The notes under the pieces were generated by a model. The model saw nothing but the letters and a program-made list of their open reading frames with translations. It searched no databases and was not told where the DNA came from. Below are positions 1 through 10,441 of a stretch of 64,000 bases of DNA, piece by piece (within the stretch, counting starts at the first letter, position 1; every line of letters starts with the position of its first letter). Origin of the DNA: Tetrahymena thermophila SB210 (Eukaryota; Ciliophora; Oligohymenophorea; Hymenostomatida; Tetrahymenidae); the NCBI RefSeq assembly GCF_000189635.1, contig NW_002476303.1, positions 59,312 through 123,311 of the forward strand. Reading direction: 5' to 3'. Position numbers and translations under genes: made by a program.

Positions 1-1299
1 TCTAAAAAGTGTGGCACTTCCTAAAAGAATTGATAATTATTTAATACATGTCTATCTAAAGATTGAAAAATTTCAAACGACTCCTCAACTTTCATTTTAA
101 GTTATTCTATTTACCCAAGACTTTATCCAACAAAATTCAACAGTTTTTAAATTTAGCTTTTAATTTTTTTCTCTCCAAATTCTACTTCACTTTAGAAGTT
201 CTATTTGAAGGCACTAAAATCTAAATTCGATTTTTCCTTTAAAATGTTAATTTATTCTTTGACATAGCTCCTATTCATGATACTATTTTACATGGTTTTT
301 TCATTTTCAGTTAAATTGTTTGATGTTGTATTTTCTTTGTTTTCTTAATATTCATTTTTGTTAAATTTCTTTTACTTTTTTAGAATGCTCTTTTTCATAT
401 TGTCTTCACTTTAATCTCTCCTCTTTGAATTATCTAAATCATATCTTGAAGACTTATTGCATTGGTTAACTTCATAGAATGATTCAGCAAGTCCAAAGTG
501 GTTGTTTTCTTTTTTTGCTGAAGAAAACAAATCATCAATTTATATGCTGTTATTGTTCGTAACAATATCTTGCAATATTCCTTTCTATTAGTTATTATTT
601 TAAATATGATTCTTAAATAGTAACACACTGTTGCCTAAAATAGATTTCTTGGAAGAAGATTGTTGCAACACATCTACACTGACATTGTTTGAAGGTGATT
701 TCAAAACTAAATTAAAATAATTGTAAACAATATTAGATTTATTTATAAACAAATTTATTCATTTATTTATATATTTTTACAATCTTTTAGTTTTGTTGGA
801 GTTATTGGAAATAAGTCTATTGAATGGTTGTTTTGTCTATTTTCATGTTAAGAGCTCCAGAAATTATCCTCTTTGTCTTTGTTGTTATCTTGAAACTAAA
901 TTTTCTTCTTTTTAGAAGTAGATAAATGATCAGCATTATTGATGGTAGAATCAGATATTAATGCTGATTTATTTAATCCTTTACCTTCATGGAAACTCGC
1001 ATTTCTTTTCTAGAAAAAATACAAATAAATTATTGCTTATAAATATAAAATTTATTTACACTTTCATTCACTTTTTTGGCTAGCGAAAAGCTTGTCCTTC
1101 TCTGTAGAAAATGAAATAGTGTTTCGTTCTTTTATTATTAAAATAGTTAAAATTAATAAATAAAGAAATATTATTTTAAAAAGTAAGCTACATTTTTCCT
1201 CTCGATTTTATTCTAGGCAACATCTTAGTTGTAAGCTATTTCAGCTTATTTCTCATTATTTAGCTTAGACTTGCTTGTTGTTATTTTTTTTTGAGACAT
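1..1299 (-). CDS. Partial coiled-coil hypothetical protein (5' end, runs off window)
   Basis: With TGA as the only stop, an ORF starts at the ATG at 1299-1297 (begins MSQKKITTSKSKLNNEK) and runs through four exons off the left edge without a stop. Introns are short, AT-rich and GT-AG; the acceptors lie just before about 1101, 1010 and 700. The visible part, over 300 residues, is hydrophilic and rich in Lys, Asn, Ser and Gln. It has an Lys-rich N terminus, an SP/TP-type FPITPTKL motif and a stretch of predicted helix near the window edge (around QSLGQIEQLKMKVEESF). I see no signal peptide or membrane segment. I do not recognise the family. The gene is transcribed away from the zinc-knuckle locus at 1949. 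Exon structure is inferred only from splice signals and open frame. Confidence 0.65.
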
Positions 1300-1948
1300 T
1301 GTATTGTAATTTTTATAAAAAACTATTCGTTGAAGTTAATTTAATTAATTAAATCAAAATTCAAAATTAATTTCAGTGAAAAATAATCTTCTGTTAATTA
1401 CACATTTATTTAACAAAATTATCAAAAATGTACTGATATCCATTCTATCATAATATCTCACTAGCATAAATTAATTATAAATACATAATGTTATTCTATA
1501 AAATGAATATTCATAATTTAAATAAATTTAAAAATACATTAAATAAATCGAAATTTAATATGACTTATGCCTTTACAATTTTTAATCTCTTTAAAAGCAA
1601 CTAATTTTTGGCTTGTTTTATTTGATTAATTCTAAATCAAATATCTAACTAATTTAAAATAAATTAGCTAGCTAGCTAGATTAATCTTATTATAAAATTC
1701 ATTAATTATTTTATGTTTTAGAAAGCAATAAAAGATGTTTTTTTTATTGAAGTAAGTTTGTTGTATTTTAGATTGATTCAGATTAAAATAATTTATTTAA
1801 TTTGGATTGCTAATTTAAATTAAGAATAATTTGTTTTTTAAAATATTTTTATAAAGCTGAGGAGAGAAATAGAAAAAATATAATTTATTAATTTACTTAA
1901 ATTTCCAAAATTAATTTATAATTTAAATTTGTAAGAAGAAACAGTAGA
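1300..1948. other. AT-rich intergenic region
   Basis: Divergent intergenic spacer between the minus-strand gene ending upstream and the zinc-knuckle locus. It is almost pure A/T with a short tandem gcta/gctagctagcta run near 1667-1679. I see no ORF or RNA gene in it; promoters for both neighbours probably lie here but no motif is convincing. Confidence 0.5.
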
Positions 1949-2199
1949 ATGGCTTATTGCTATAATTGCTAAAAATACGGACATTTGACAAGATATTGCT
2001 ACTAACCTGTTGTTATGGTTGCTTTAGAGTAGGACATTATGTATATTCTTGCCCTATTTTATACTGTAGTTATTGTAAAAGAAATGGTCACCTTAAAAGC
2101 TATTGTTTTTTCCTAAAAAATCATTTTTTGACAAAACATAAATATGAAAGAATGTAGATTGCAAATGAGAAGCTAGATGGAGTTTATTATAAGTATTGA
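1949..2199 (+). pseudogene. CCHC zinc-knuckle protein broken by a frame shift
   Basis: Three CX2CX4HX4C zinc knuckles are visible but not in one frame. The first (CYNCQKYGHLTRYC) is in the frame of the ATG at 1949, which stops at TGA 2129-2131. The second (CYGCFRVGHYVYSC) and third (CSYCKRNGHLKSYC) are in the next frame, which stays open to TGA 2197-2199 when TAG is read as Gln. The frame change lies within about 1995-2010, where no intron could fit; a one-base loss between the first and second knuckle explains it. CCHC knuckles of this spacing bind single-stranded nucleic acid, as in CNBP-like and retroviral-type proteins. The protein would be short (about 80 residues). It could be a decayed gene, a sequencing error or, less likely, a shifted reading event. 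Confidence 0.6.
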
Positions 2200-2554
2200 C
2201 ATTGAATTAAATTAAAAAATATTTTCATATAACTACAGAAACATTTATTTTTTTAAGATAGATCTAAAATAATCTATAGTTGAATAAGAATTGAAATGAA
2301 TTAATAATCTTTATCTTTTTTTATTATAATTAAAACTAATTTAAGTTCATGCTATCTGATAAAATTCTATATTTGTATTACTTTTAAATCTCTATCTATA
2401 TTTATTATTTTTATTAATTAATTTTAAATAATTTTAGATCTTATTTTTGAGTTTGTTAAAATTAATTAACTGTAGACCCTCAATTTTCATTTTATTTTAA
2501 GTTAAATTTAGAAATCTTAGATAATAAACTTATTCTTAAATAAAAAGATTGTGT

Positions 2555-2571
2555 GGGGAGGGGGGGGGGGG
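2555..2571 (+). repeat. Poly-G tract (GGGG-A-G12)
   Basis: Four Gs, an A and then twelve Gs occur in a region otherwise almost free of G or C. The unit is not the ciliate telomere repeat GGGGTT. The run could form a G-quadruplex or be a replication-slippage homopolymer; an assembly artefact cannot be excluded. Confidence 0.8.
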
Positions 2572-2646
2572 TTGTAAGAATTAATCAGAAACTACGGTAT
2601 TTAATTTAAATATTCTTATTACAAAAACAATTAAATTACATAAGTT

Positions 2647-2706
2647 CTTCCAAGATTACTTACTATTCTTGCAGTAGTGCTACTACAAGAATTTTAACCC
2701 TGGAAG
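2647..2706 (-). other. Two-part inverted repeat (possible structured RNA or element end)
   Basis: An outer stem CTTCCA (2647-2652) pairs with TGGAAG (2701-2706), and an inner stem of 12 bases (2666-2677) pairs with 2680-2691 across a 2-base loop. The single inner mismatch becomes a G-U pair if the minus strand is transcribed, giving a fully paired inner helix on that strand. It does not fit a tRNA (no T-loop consensus). Function unknown. Confidence 0.45.
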
Positions 2707-3143
2707 CGTTTATAATAAGATATAAATTTAAACATTCATTGACAGTAAATTTATATTTCAAGACAAAACAACTGAAGAAAAATATCAAAACATTCAAAAT
2801 AATAAAATAAATTGAAAATGCATTTTTATCAATAAATAATCTTGATATAAATTGAATATATTTAAAATAGATCTATTTAAGTTCTATCAGGTATATTATT
2901 GTTTAATATATTTAATTTGTAAAATACAAATATTAGGCTCATGAGGTTGAATTTTTTTGAATTGTACAATAGATAAAGTATGGGAAATATAAAAATGAAT
3001 TAACTAATTTAAAAAAAACAAAACAAATGAATAAAATTTATTGAATTTAATTTATATACAATTTATTTATATTTTAAAAATTTGATTTTTTTAAATAATT
3101 AATTTAATTTAACTAATTTGCATTTTTAATTAAAAATAGATTT

Positions 3144-4931
3144 TCAATCAATGTGAGGAAGACCTAATCCAAGCAAATTTGATAAATACTGGCGTTGTTC
3201 TAATATATCACTTCTGTTTACTCTTGAGTCTTCGCTCATTTCTAAAAATTTTTATTCAAATAGCTTAACATTTTCTTTGGCTTCATGGAAGTACTAAGGA
3301 CCTCTTTAAGCAAGAATGATAGCAAAATTTAAATAAATTAAATAATCCCTATTAAAAAAATAATTTGATTATAAAAAATAACAATTTTATTTAATTTATT
3401 AATTTTGAACTTTTTTAATAACTTTACTTTTCTATTTCAATAGCTTTTCTGAATGCTGAACATGCATTAGGGAAATCCTCTAATCTATTTAAGCACTAAC
3501 CTAAATGCATGTAAGTAATAGCATAATTAGGTCTCAAATTAATAGAAACAGTGAAAAAAAAGTAAGCTGTTGCATATCTATTTATTTATTTATTTATAAT
3601 AAAATTAATAAATGCTTTTTTTTTATCTTTAAGATTACTGTTAAGAAGTCATGTAAACTAACCCTAAGTTAAGGCAGGTAATCCACTCAAAAGGACTTAA
3701 ATATAAAGCTTTTTTTAAACAAGCTATAGCGAAAATGTTTTTTTTCATTCCATAAAAGCACATGCCAATATTATTCCACAGCTAGTGGGAATTAGGATTG
3801 TATTTAGCCATTATTTTGTATTTCATCAAAGCAGACTCATATTCTTGTTTGTCCTTTAAATTTTATTAATTAAGTTAAGTATTTTATCTGATGTGTATTT
3901 ATTTACTTGCATGACAGAACTTGCAGCTAAAATTGCTTTTAAGTCTTTGTTATTAACAGAAAGTGCCTGGCCAAGGTATTTGAAAGCCTTTTATTCATTT
4001 TATTATTTCAAGCAAATAACTCCCAAAATGACAAGGATATCTGAGTTGTCATTAGAATGTCTTATTAATATTAATTAATAAAGCAATTAAAAATCTACAA
4101 ATTCAATTTTTCGTAAACATTTTACTATAAAGCTTCTTCGTAAATTTCAATAGCTTTTTCAGGTTCTTTTAAATCAGTGTACAACTTTCCTAATTCTAAG
4201 AATCTATCAAAAGAATAATATTAAAAATATAAAATAAATCTATCAAATCTACTTACGTCGATTCATGTTTCGAAAGTTAGTTGGCCTTCTAAAAACACTT
4301 TAAAGCTTATTAGTAATCGCCTAAATTGACAAAACATTAGCCCTAAGTATAATAAAGCTACCAGTCACTGGAATTAATATTAATTGCATGATTGGCTACT
4401 TCAATACTAGCCTTAAATTTCTAAGCTAAAAACCTAATAAAACAAATTAAAATATCTGGAATTCATTAACTCATAAATCAATAAATAAATACATTGAGCG
4501 ACTAATTTATTTGAGAATATCATAATTTTATTCATTGTATGTATGTAAATCTTTTTAAAGTTCCAATGATTAAATCAACTCTCCTTAGTTCCTTAATATT
4601 AATGCTTATAAATAAATAAATAGCTATTTAAAAAATTGCTTCTTTAGTTTAAATTCTACATTTTAAAAAGTTAGCATATTCATGAGTTCCATTATTTTGC
4701 AAGTTTAATTATTCAATAAGTTCCATGCATTATCCAAAATCCTTTTATTTAATTTCAAAAAATTCAAAAATAAATTTGTGCTAATGATAATTAATGTGTA
4801 AAACAAGAAATTAAGTAAGTCTGTTGTACTTTACGCACAAAGTATTTATACAAGAGCCAATTAGATTTCTCTTTACTGCTTCTTTTTTTAGAAACCACTT
4901 GCTTCTTCTATTCTTTTTCAGTATTATCCAT
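3144..4931 (-). CDS. BBS4: BBS4 homologue (BBSome TPR subunit)
   Basis: Nine exons joined at GT-AG introns give about 420 residues made almost entirely of tetratricopeptide repeats, from ATG 4931 to TGA 3144-3146. BBS4 is a subunit of the BBSome, the coat-like complex that moves membrane proteins along cilia. The match to animal BBS4 is collinear by eye: an N-terminal [11 protein letters not shown] block, [79 protein letters not shown], then [18 protein letters not shown] and NLEDF-like helices. Several introns fall inside codons and were placed by restoring this alignment. The protein is shorter than the human one (519) because the low-complexity C-terminal tail is missing. The assignment is strong; exact exon ends are inferred. 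Confidence 0.92.
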
Positions 4932-5758
4932 TATATAAAATGCTATTCAATATGAAGCTAAATAACCTTTAAAGTCTTGTTAATTACAATTAATAAATAA
5001 ATATTTGGCGTATTTTATTGATAATTATTTACAAATAAAATAAACAACTTCATTGACTCAAGCAAAGAATTAACAAACTAATTGACTCATAAATTATTTG
5101 CACAAGATACATTCACAAACACTAAATTTTTTAATTTTCAAATTCATATGAAAATTAACATTCATAAATCTTTATCATTAATCTCTAAATTTAAAACTGC
5201 ATCATTAGTAATAAAAAACTTTAACAAAAAAAGAAAACAAATAACTCAAAAAAAGATTTTACTAAACTTAAAATTATTTTAATAATTAAAAAAATAACTA
5301 TTTAAATAATTAAAACACAATAAATTTATTTAGTTTTTTGTTTTGATTTAACATTTTCTTTAGTTGATTTTTAAAAAATAGGTGAATTAATTTTAATTTA
5401 ATTTAAATTTTCTTATTTAAAAAAATTGATATTTGCTTATAATTTTTAATTAAAATAAAATATTTTCTGTGTTTTTATATTCATTAATAAAAAAATACTC
5501 TTTCATTAAATTTAGATAAAGACATGTATGAAATAAATAACTTTTTAATAGAATAAATAAATTGAATATTTAGAAGTAATTTTTTTTCATTTTTAAGAAA
5601 TAAATTGAATGTTTGAAAATAATTTTGTCATTTTGGAGAAATAAAATGAACAATTGAGATAATTTTAATATGGAATACAATTTTTAATAATAATTTAATG
5701 ATAAAATATATTAATTAATTATCTTTGTTTTCAAAAGGTTAATGTTTAAATATTAAAT
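4932..5758. other. AT-rich intergenic region
   Basis: Spacer upstream of BBS4 and downstream of the PEX3-like gene, both on the minus strand. I see no supportable gene; a short apparent ORF near 5082-5282 is A/T-driven and lacks any motif. Confidence 0.5.
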
Positions 5759-7747
5759 TCAGATTTTTTAAAGCAGAGTCATAAAATCTGTTATTCCTGA
5801 TCCACCTGCGTTTCCTCCACCAAGAAGAGATAAGAGGCCATTGATGTCGCCTTCTCCAGCCTGGCTTTGATTTGGATCATTGTTATTTTTATGGTTGATA
5901 ATTTCAACAGTTGTTCTTTCTCTTTCATAGAAAATTCTTTTAATGAACTCTTAGAGAGAGTCTTCTACAAGATGGAACTATTCTATTTCTTACAAGATGT
6001 TGAGATTGATTAAATTTTCTTATGGATCTGTAACTCTGGGCAAATTATCTACACTGGAATTTATTATTTGATTTTCTCCACTTGAGATTAGGTCTTGCTC
6101 TGACCTGTTTGGATTTGACAATGCATCAGTTGAGTGAGAAGCTTCGTCGCTATTGTTCTGATTTTATTTGTTTGCACTACTCTTTGCATTCTTAGATAAA
6201 ACAAAGCACCTTTTCATGCGAACATGGTAAAATCCTTCATTGTTAGCATCGGATTCTTAATTTAAGAATTCTTCTACAATAATTTTATCAAATAATTTAG
6301 AGATCATTCCAAAACTTTAAGCCTTGTTAAGTTCGTTTTTCTTCTAGAGGGAAAGCAAGAGTCTATTTAAAAATTTACGCAGCTCGAAATTGCTTGAGAA
6401 GTAGAAATAGTTATTCAATGAGCTTGATTCTAAGATATCTCTGAGTTCCTTAAAAACTAAGAAGCAAAAGACCTTTGCTTGTTCTATGTTCTAGTTAGAG
6501 ATGCCATCGCTATTGCTATTTGATTGTTTAATTGCAGCATTTAAATTACTCTTGTTCAGAGCCCTCAAATCAATAACTTTGCTATCATTATTGCTATTTT
6601 TTAGTGAGTATTATTATTGATTTGAACTCTCTATGTCATCAGGAATTTCTTCGAATTCTTCGTCTTCAAGATCTTTTTTAGCATCGCTTTTGTTGTTTTT
6701 GACATACTATTTAAATAAATTTGATATTATTTTATTTGAATTCATTTCAGCTATACTCTCTTGTTGTTAAGTATTGAACAGAATGCTTAATATTTCGTAT
6801 CTGTTCTTTGTAGCATTCAATTATTGCTCTTCAGGCAGCATATTTGGAAGAACAAAGGAACCAAGATCTTTGATTAAACCAATTGAACGAGCGATTATTG
6901 AAGGCTTTTAATAAGTAGGATCATGAGGAGAAAGAAAAACTTTTTCAACAGGACGATCCATAGAATTAGTTAAATGAAAGCGAGCTTTGTATTCTTATTT
7001 CTAAACCTTTTTTGAAAAGACTGTGTTTTAGAATATTTCGGTTAACTTCTTTTACAACTCAAAGAAAGTGAGAATATTAGTTGCCTAAATGTCACTCTTT
7101 AAATTTTGCTATAAGAATTTTAAGGTATCACTAATTGAGTGATCGATCATAGTCTGGCAGTACTCGCTTAAAATCTAATCAAATAAATTGAACTCTTAAG
7201 CGCTATTTTGATTAATGCCAATTATTTTATTGAAATCATCTTTGTATTTTGCTACCAAAGTTTTTTAAATCATATTGAGAGTGACGGTCTATCTGGTTGT
7301 AATAATAAAGAAAAACACAAAAACAATGACTTCATCAACAATATTTTGCCATAATTCTGTTTTTCTCTCGCTGCTGAGTTGCTTCACCTTTAAACGCAGC
7401 TCATTTCTGTAAGCTTCCAACTTAAACAACTTTGAATATTTTGTCTGCATTTCAGCTATGTGATTGGCTTTATCAAAATCTTATATTTTTAAAGTCAACT
7501 TAATATTGCTTTATTCCAAAAACTGAGAATGCTTCATTTAACTGTCCATTGCTTGCATTATTTTTTGCATTACTTTTGAAATAATTTTTTAATATGGAAT
7601 CTTGTGCTTGAGTTTCCATAATGAATATAATGACAAAATAACTACTAGCAATATAGTCTTCTTTTTGTGGTTTTTAGCGAGACTAAGAGTAGTCTTTAAA
7701 ACGCTGATTATTCTATTTGTATTAGATACTTGCTATACTTACGACAT
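5759..7747 (-). CDS. PEX3: PEX3-like peroxisomal membrane biogenesis protein
   Basis: One uninterrupted ciliate-code ORF of 662 residues from ATG 7747 to TGA 5759-5761, with no intron. The N terminus matches the peroxin-3 pattern: a short basic stretch (LAKNHKKK, about residues 23-30) followed by one membrane segment (about 31-44, TILLVVILSLYSLW) and then a long helical cytosolic part. PEX3 anchors PEX19 at the peroxisome membrane during import of membrane proteins. Further support is an ERKTELWQNIVDEV block followed by a hydrophobic helix (VFVFFFII) and LNMIQKTLVAKY, and a later TFFELQKKLTEIFQN helix, in the order seen in animal PEX3. It is much longer than the usual ~370 residues because of Asn/Ser/Asp-rich inserts around residues 330-400 and 510-580; the C terminus is Gly-rich. 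Homology was judged by eye, so a profile search is the proper test. Confidence 0.7.
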
Positions 7748-10441
7748 GTTAATTCTTTTTGTTCCTTGCCTAATATTTTTTATTTTTTTAAAGTGTTTAT
7801 TTGCCCTTTATAATATGTTGTTATTAATTATTGACTAAAATAGGTACAATTATGATTAATATTTTTGTATCACAAATCTTGTAATCAATTTTCAATAAGT
7901 TTTGTGTGTGCAATTATTCCTTTATGACAATTTCTTTGATTTTTCTTAATAAAGCTTAGTTGCATGCAAATCCCTTTAATAATATAAATGATATTCAATA
8001 TGATCATTTAAAAACATTCTTTTTAATCTTTAGAATTCACATTTTCCTATGTTGCGTCACTTTCGAATTATTATATCATACAAAATTATTATTTCCTCTA
8101 TTCATTCCTGACTTATTAGATTTACAAATTTACACAATAAATCTATTCTAAACTTCCATCCTTTTCTTAAAAAAATCTTTAATTTCTGATTTTACTCAAA
8201 TTAAAAGCTATTTATTTCATTTTATCAAGCAATAAAATTCCAATTAAAAAATTGTTAAGTCGAAGTCTGATAAAATATGGAAAGTTAATCATTTGATTTA
8301 TTTAATGCAAAGAGAGAAGCAACAAAGTTAAAAAAAATATAAAATCTTAATGAATAAATAAAAGAAATTCAAAAATTTAAAATTTGTTAGAATAAAAAGG
8401 AATTCCAATATATCAATTGAATTTTAATTAAAATAAAAGAAATAAAAGCTTTTATTTTTCTAAATAATTATTTAATTTAAATAAATAAATTATTCTGTGT
8501 TTTTAATATTAAATGATATTTAAAGTAATAATTATTTTCAAAGTAATTTGAAAAACTAACTTAGAGTTTATTTTAAAAAATATTCTTCTTTATTTATTTT
8601 TGATATTATTTAAGAAGGACAAATAAATAATTTTTTATTGAAAATATTATTTATTTATTTATTAAGTAAAATCTAAATTTATTATCAATTTAAAATATTT
8701 TAAAATAACTTATAAAATAAATTATTTATTAAATTTTGCTAGACAAATTTATTGAAGTAATTTATAAGTAAATAATTAGAAATATCAAATTAAAGATTGT
8801 TGCAATTATTATTGTTAGTCTGAATAATCAAAATGAGCTCTTATTGATTTTGATTTATTTAAATAAAACTATAAAAAATTAATTAAGATTTCTAATTTAT
8901 AAAATTTTTCTTTCTGCTATTCTTAAAGTGTTAGCATTTCCATAAATATGATAATAAATATCCATTTATAAAACGAAATAGAAGAAAATCTATCAAATTT
9001 TTACTAGACTTAAATTTGAAGGATAATTCTTTTATTACTTATAATAATTTTAAAAATCTTCTGATTTTTCATGAAAATAATATGAAAATAATAATTTAAG
9101 CTGAAATCTTATTCCCAAAAATTAATAATCTTAATATAGTCTTAAATGAACGATTGATACAAGAACAATTATATGGATTATATATAGAAAAATCATTAGA
9201 TCGAAAATTAATAAAATGGGAATTATTAATTGTAAAAATAAAATCAATTATCCTTACATAAGCTAAATCAATAATTCTATTAATATTAAGTATAAGTATA
9301 TACTTTTTATATATTAGTGTATGAATGAATATGAAAATAATAATTTATAGATAATTTTATATTTATCTTACTTTTTTATATTTATGATGATGCTATTTGT
9401 TTTGTTAACTTTTTTATGACTAAAAACTAAATTTGGAATTTAAGCTAGTTAAGACCAAATTTAGCTTAACCAATATAAGAGTTTGGTAAATATTTTTTTG
9501 ACAAAGTTATTGAAAGAGGATTTGGCTTATATTGCTTTACAAAAATAGATGGTATTTAATAATTTAGAGAAATTAAAGAGTGATCAATTAATTATATTGT
9601 GAATTATATGTATATATTCTTATATTCTTGTATAAATTGAAATTTGATCATTCGATTAATTATACAAATAACTTTATAGAGTATTTTTTAAAAGAAGATC
9701 GATCACTTAAATTAATTACATTTACTCTTTAAGTGATTTCACTTCGAAAAATTTTATCTTATTTAAAAATAAATAAATTTTATAAAATATTTAAATTTGA
9801 AACACAGTTGGTTATTTATTATTATCATTTTTATTTACTTTCGTCTTGTAGATTTATGCCAAAGTAAGAAAAAATAGATCTACAAATAAATAAAAATATT
9901 TAAAAAAAGCTTAGATTTATTTGCTTAGATAAAAAAGTTAAGAAAGATCGACTGATTACATTCTTTGAAAAAGAAAATTCTTATTTAATGAAATTTATTT
10001 TACAAACAGATCAATAAACTAAAAATAAATAAAATCAAATAAAAAGTAATTAAATAGATAAATAAATAAGTACATGACATCATTTAAAGCTCACCTTTAA
10101 AACTTTAAAAATTAAATATGGAACTATGACAGTCGATTTAGTTCTTTTATAAAATCTTTTTCTAACTTATTAACTATCTGTCTATATATCTATCTATCTA
10201 TCTGTTTGTCTTTCTTTCTTTTTGTATATGTCTATCTTTCTATTAAAAAATTGTAATGCTTGTTTTCTTTATTTGGATAATGATTCGATTTTAAAGAATG
10301 CTGATTCATTTATTCATTCATATATTTGTTTAAAAGTCCACTGACTGATTAATACTTTCAATAATTAAATAACTAAAAAAACAAAAAGAAAGGAGAAACA
10401 AATAGGAGATATATTTGATTTCAAATCATTAACAAAGTCAA
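7748..10441. other. Long AT-rich intergenic region
   Basis: About 2.7 kb between the divergently transcribed PEX3-like and sphingomyelinase genes. A slightly less A/T-rich patch at about 7850-8160 has open frames in the standard code but no motif, start context or splice structure that I trust. The rest is A/T-rich with scattered taaataaa runs and a pyrimidine microsatellite near 10174. No tRNA-like T-loop was found. Confidence 0.5.
10174..10243 (+). repeat. Tetranucleotide pyrimidine microsatellite
   Basis: Mixed (TCTA)n, (TTTC)n and TGTC units over about 70 bases, some 200 bases before the sphingomyelinase start. A slippage-prone simple repeat with no evident function. Confidence 0.75.

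Larger units (their letters stand above)
2200..3143. other. AT-rich intergenic region with a G tract and a hairpin
   Basis: No gene is visible. The stretch contains a poly-G run and an extended inverted repeat, both listed separately; the rest is ordinary A/T-rich spacer between the zinc-knuckle locus and the 3' end of BBS4. Confidence 0.5.

Noticed and set aside
2555-2571. Internal telomere or chromosome-breakage site
   Set aside because: The run lacks the GGGGTT unit and no breakage-type 15-mer as I know it is present.
2647-2706. tRNA gene
   Set aside because: The stems do not form a cloverleaf and no T-loop consensus is present.
7602-7838. Plus-strand membrane-protein ORF
   Set aside because: It is antisense to the start of the PEX3-like ORF; its hydrophobicity comes from A/T-rich sequence.
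7960-8151. 63-codon ORF upstream of the PEX3-like gene
   Set aside because: No motif, composition only slightly less A/T-rich than spacer, and no splice-supported extension.
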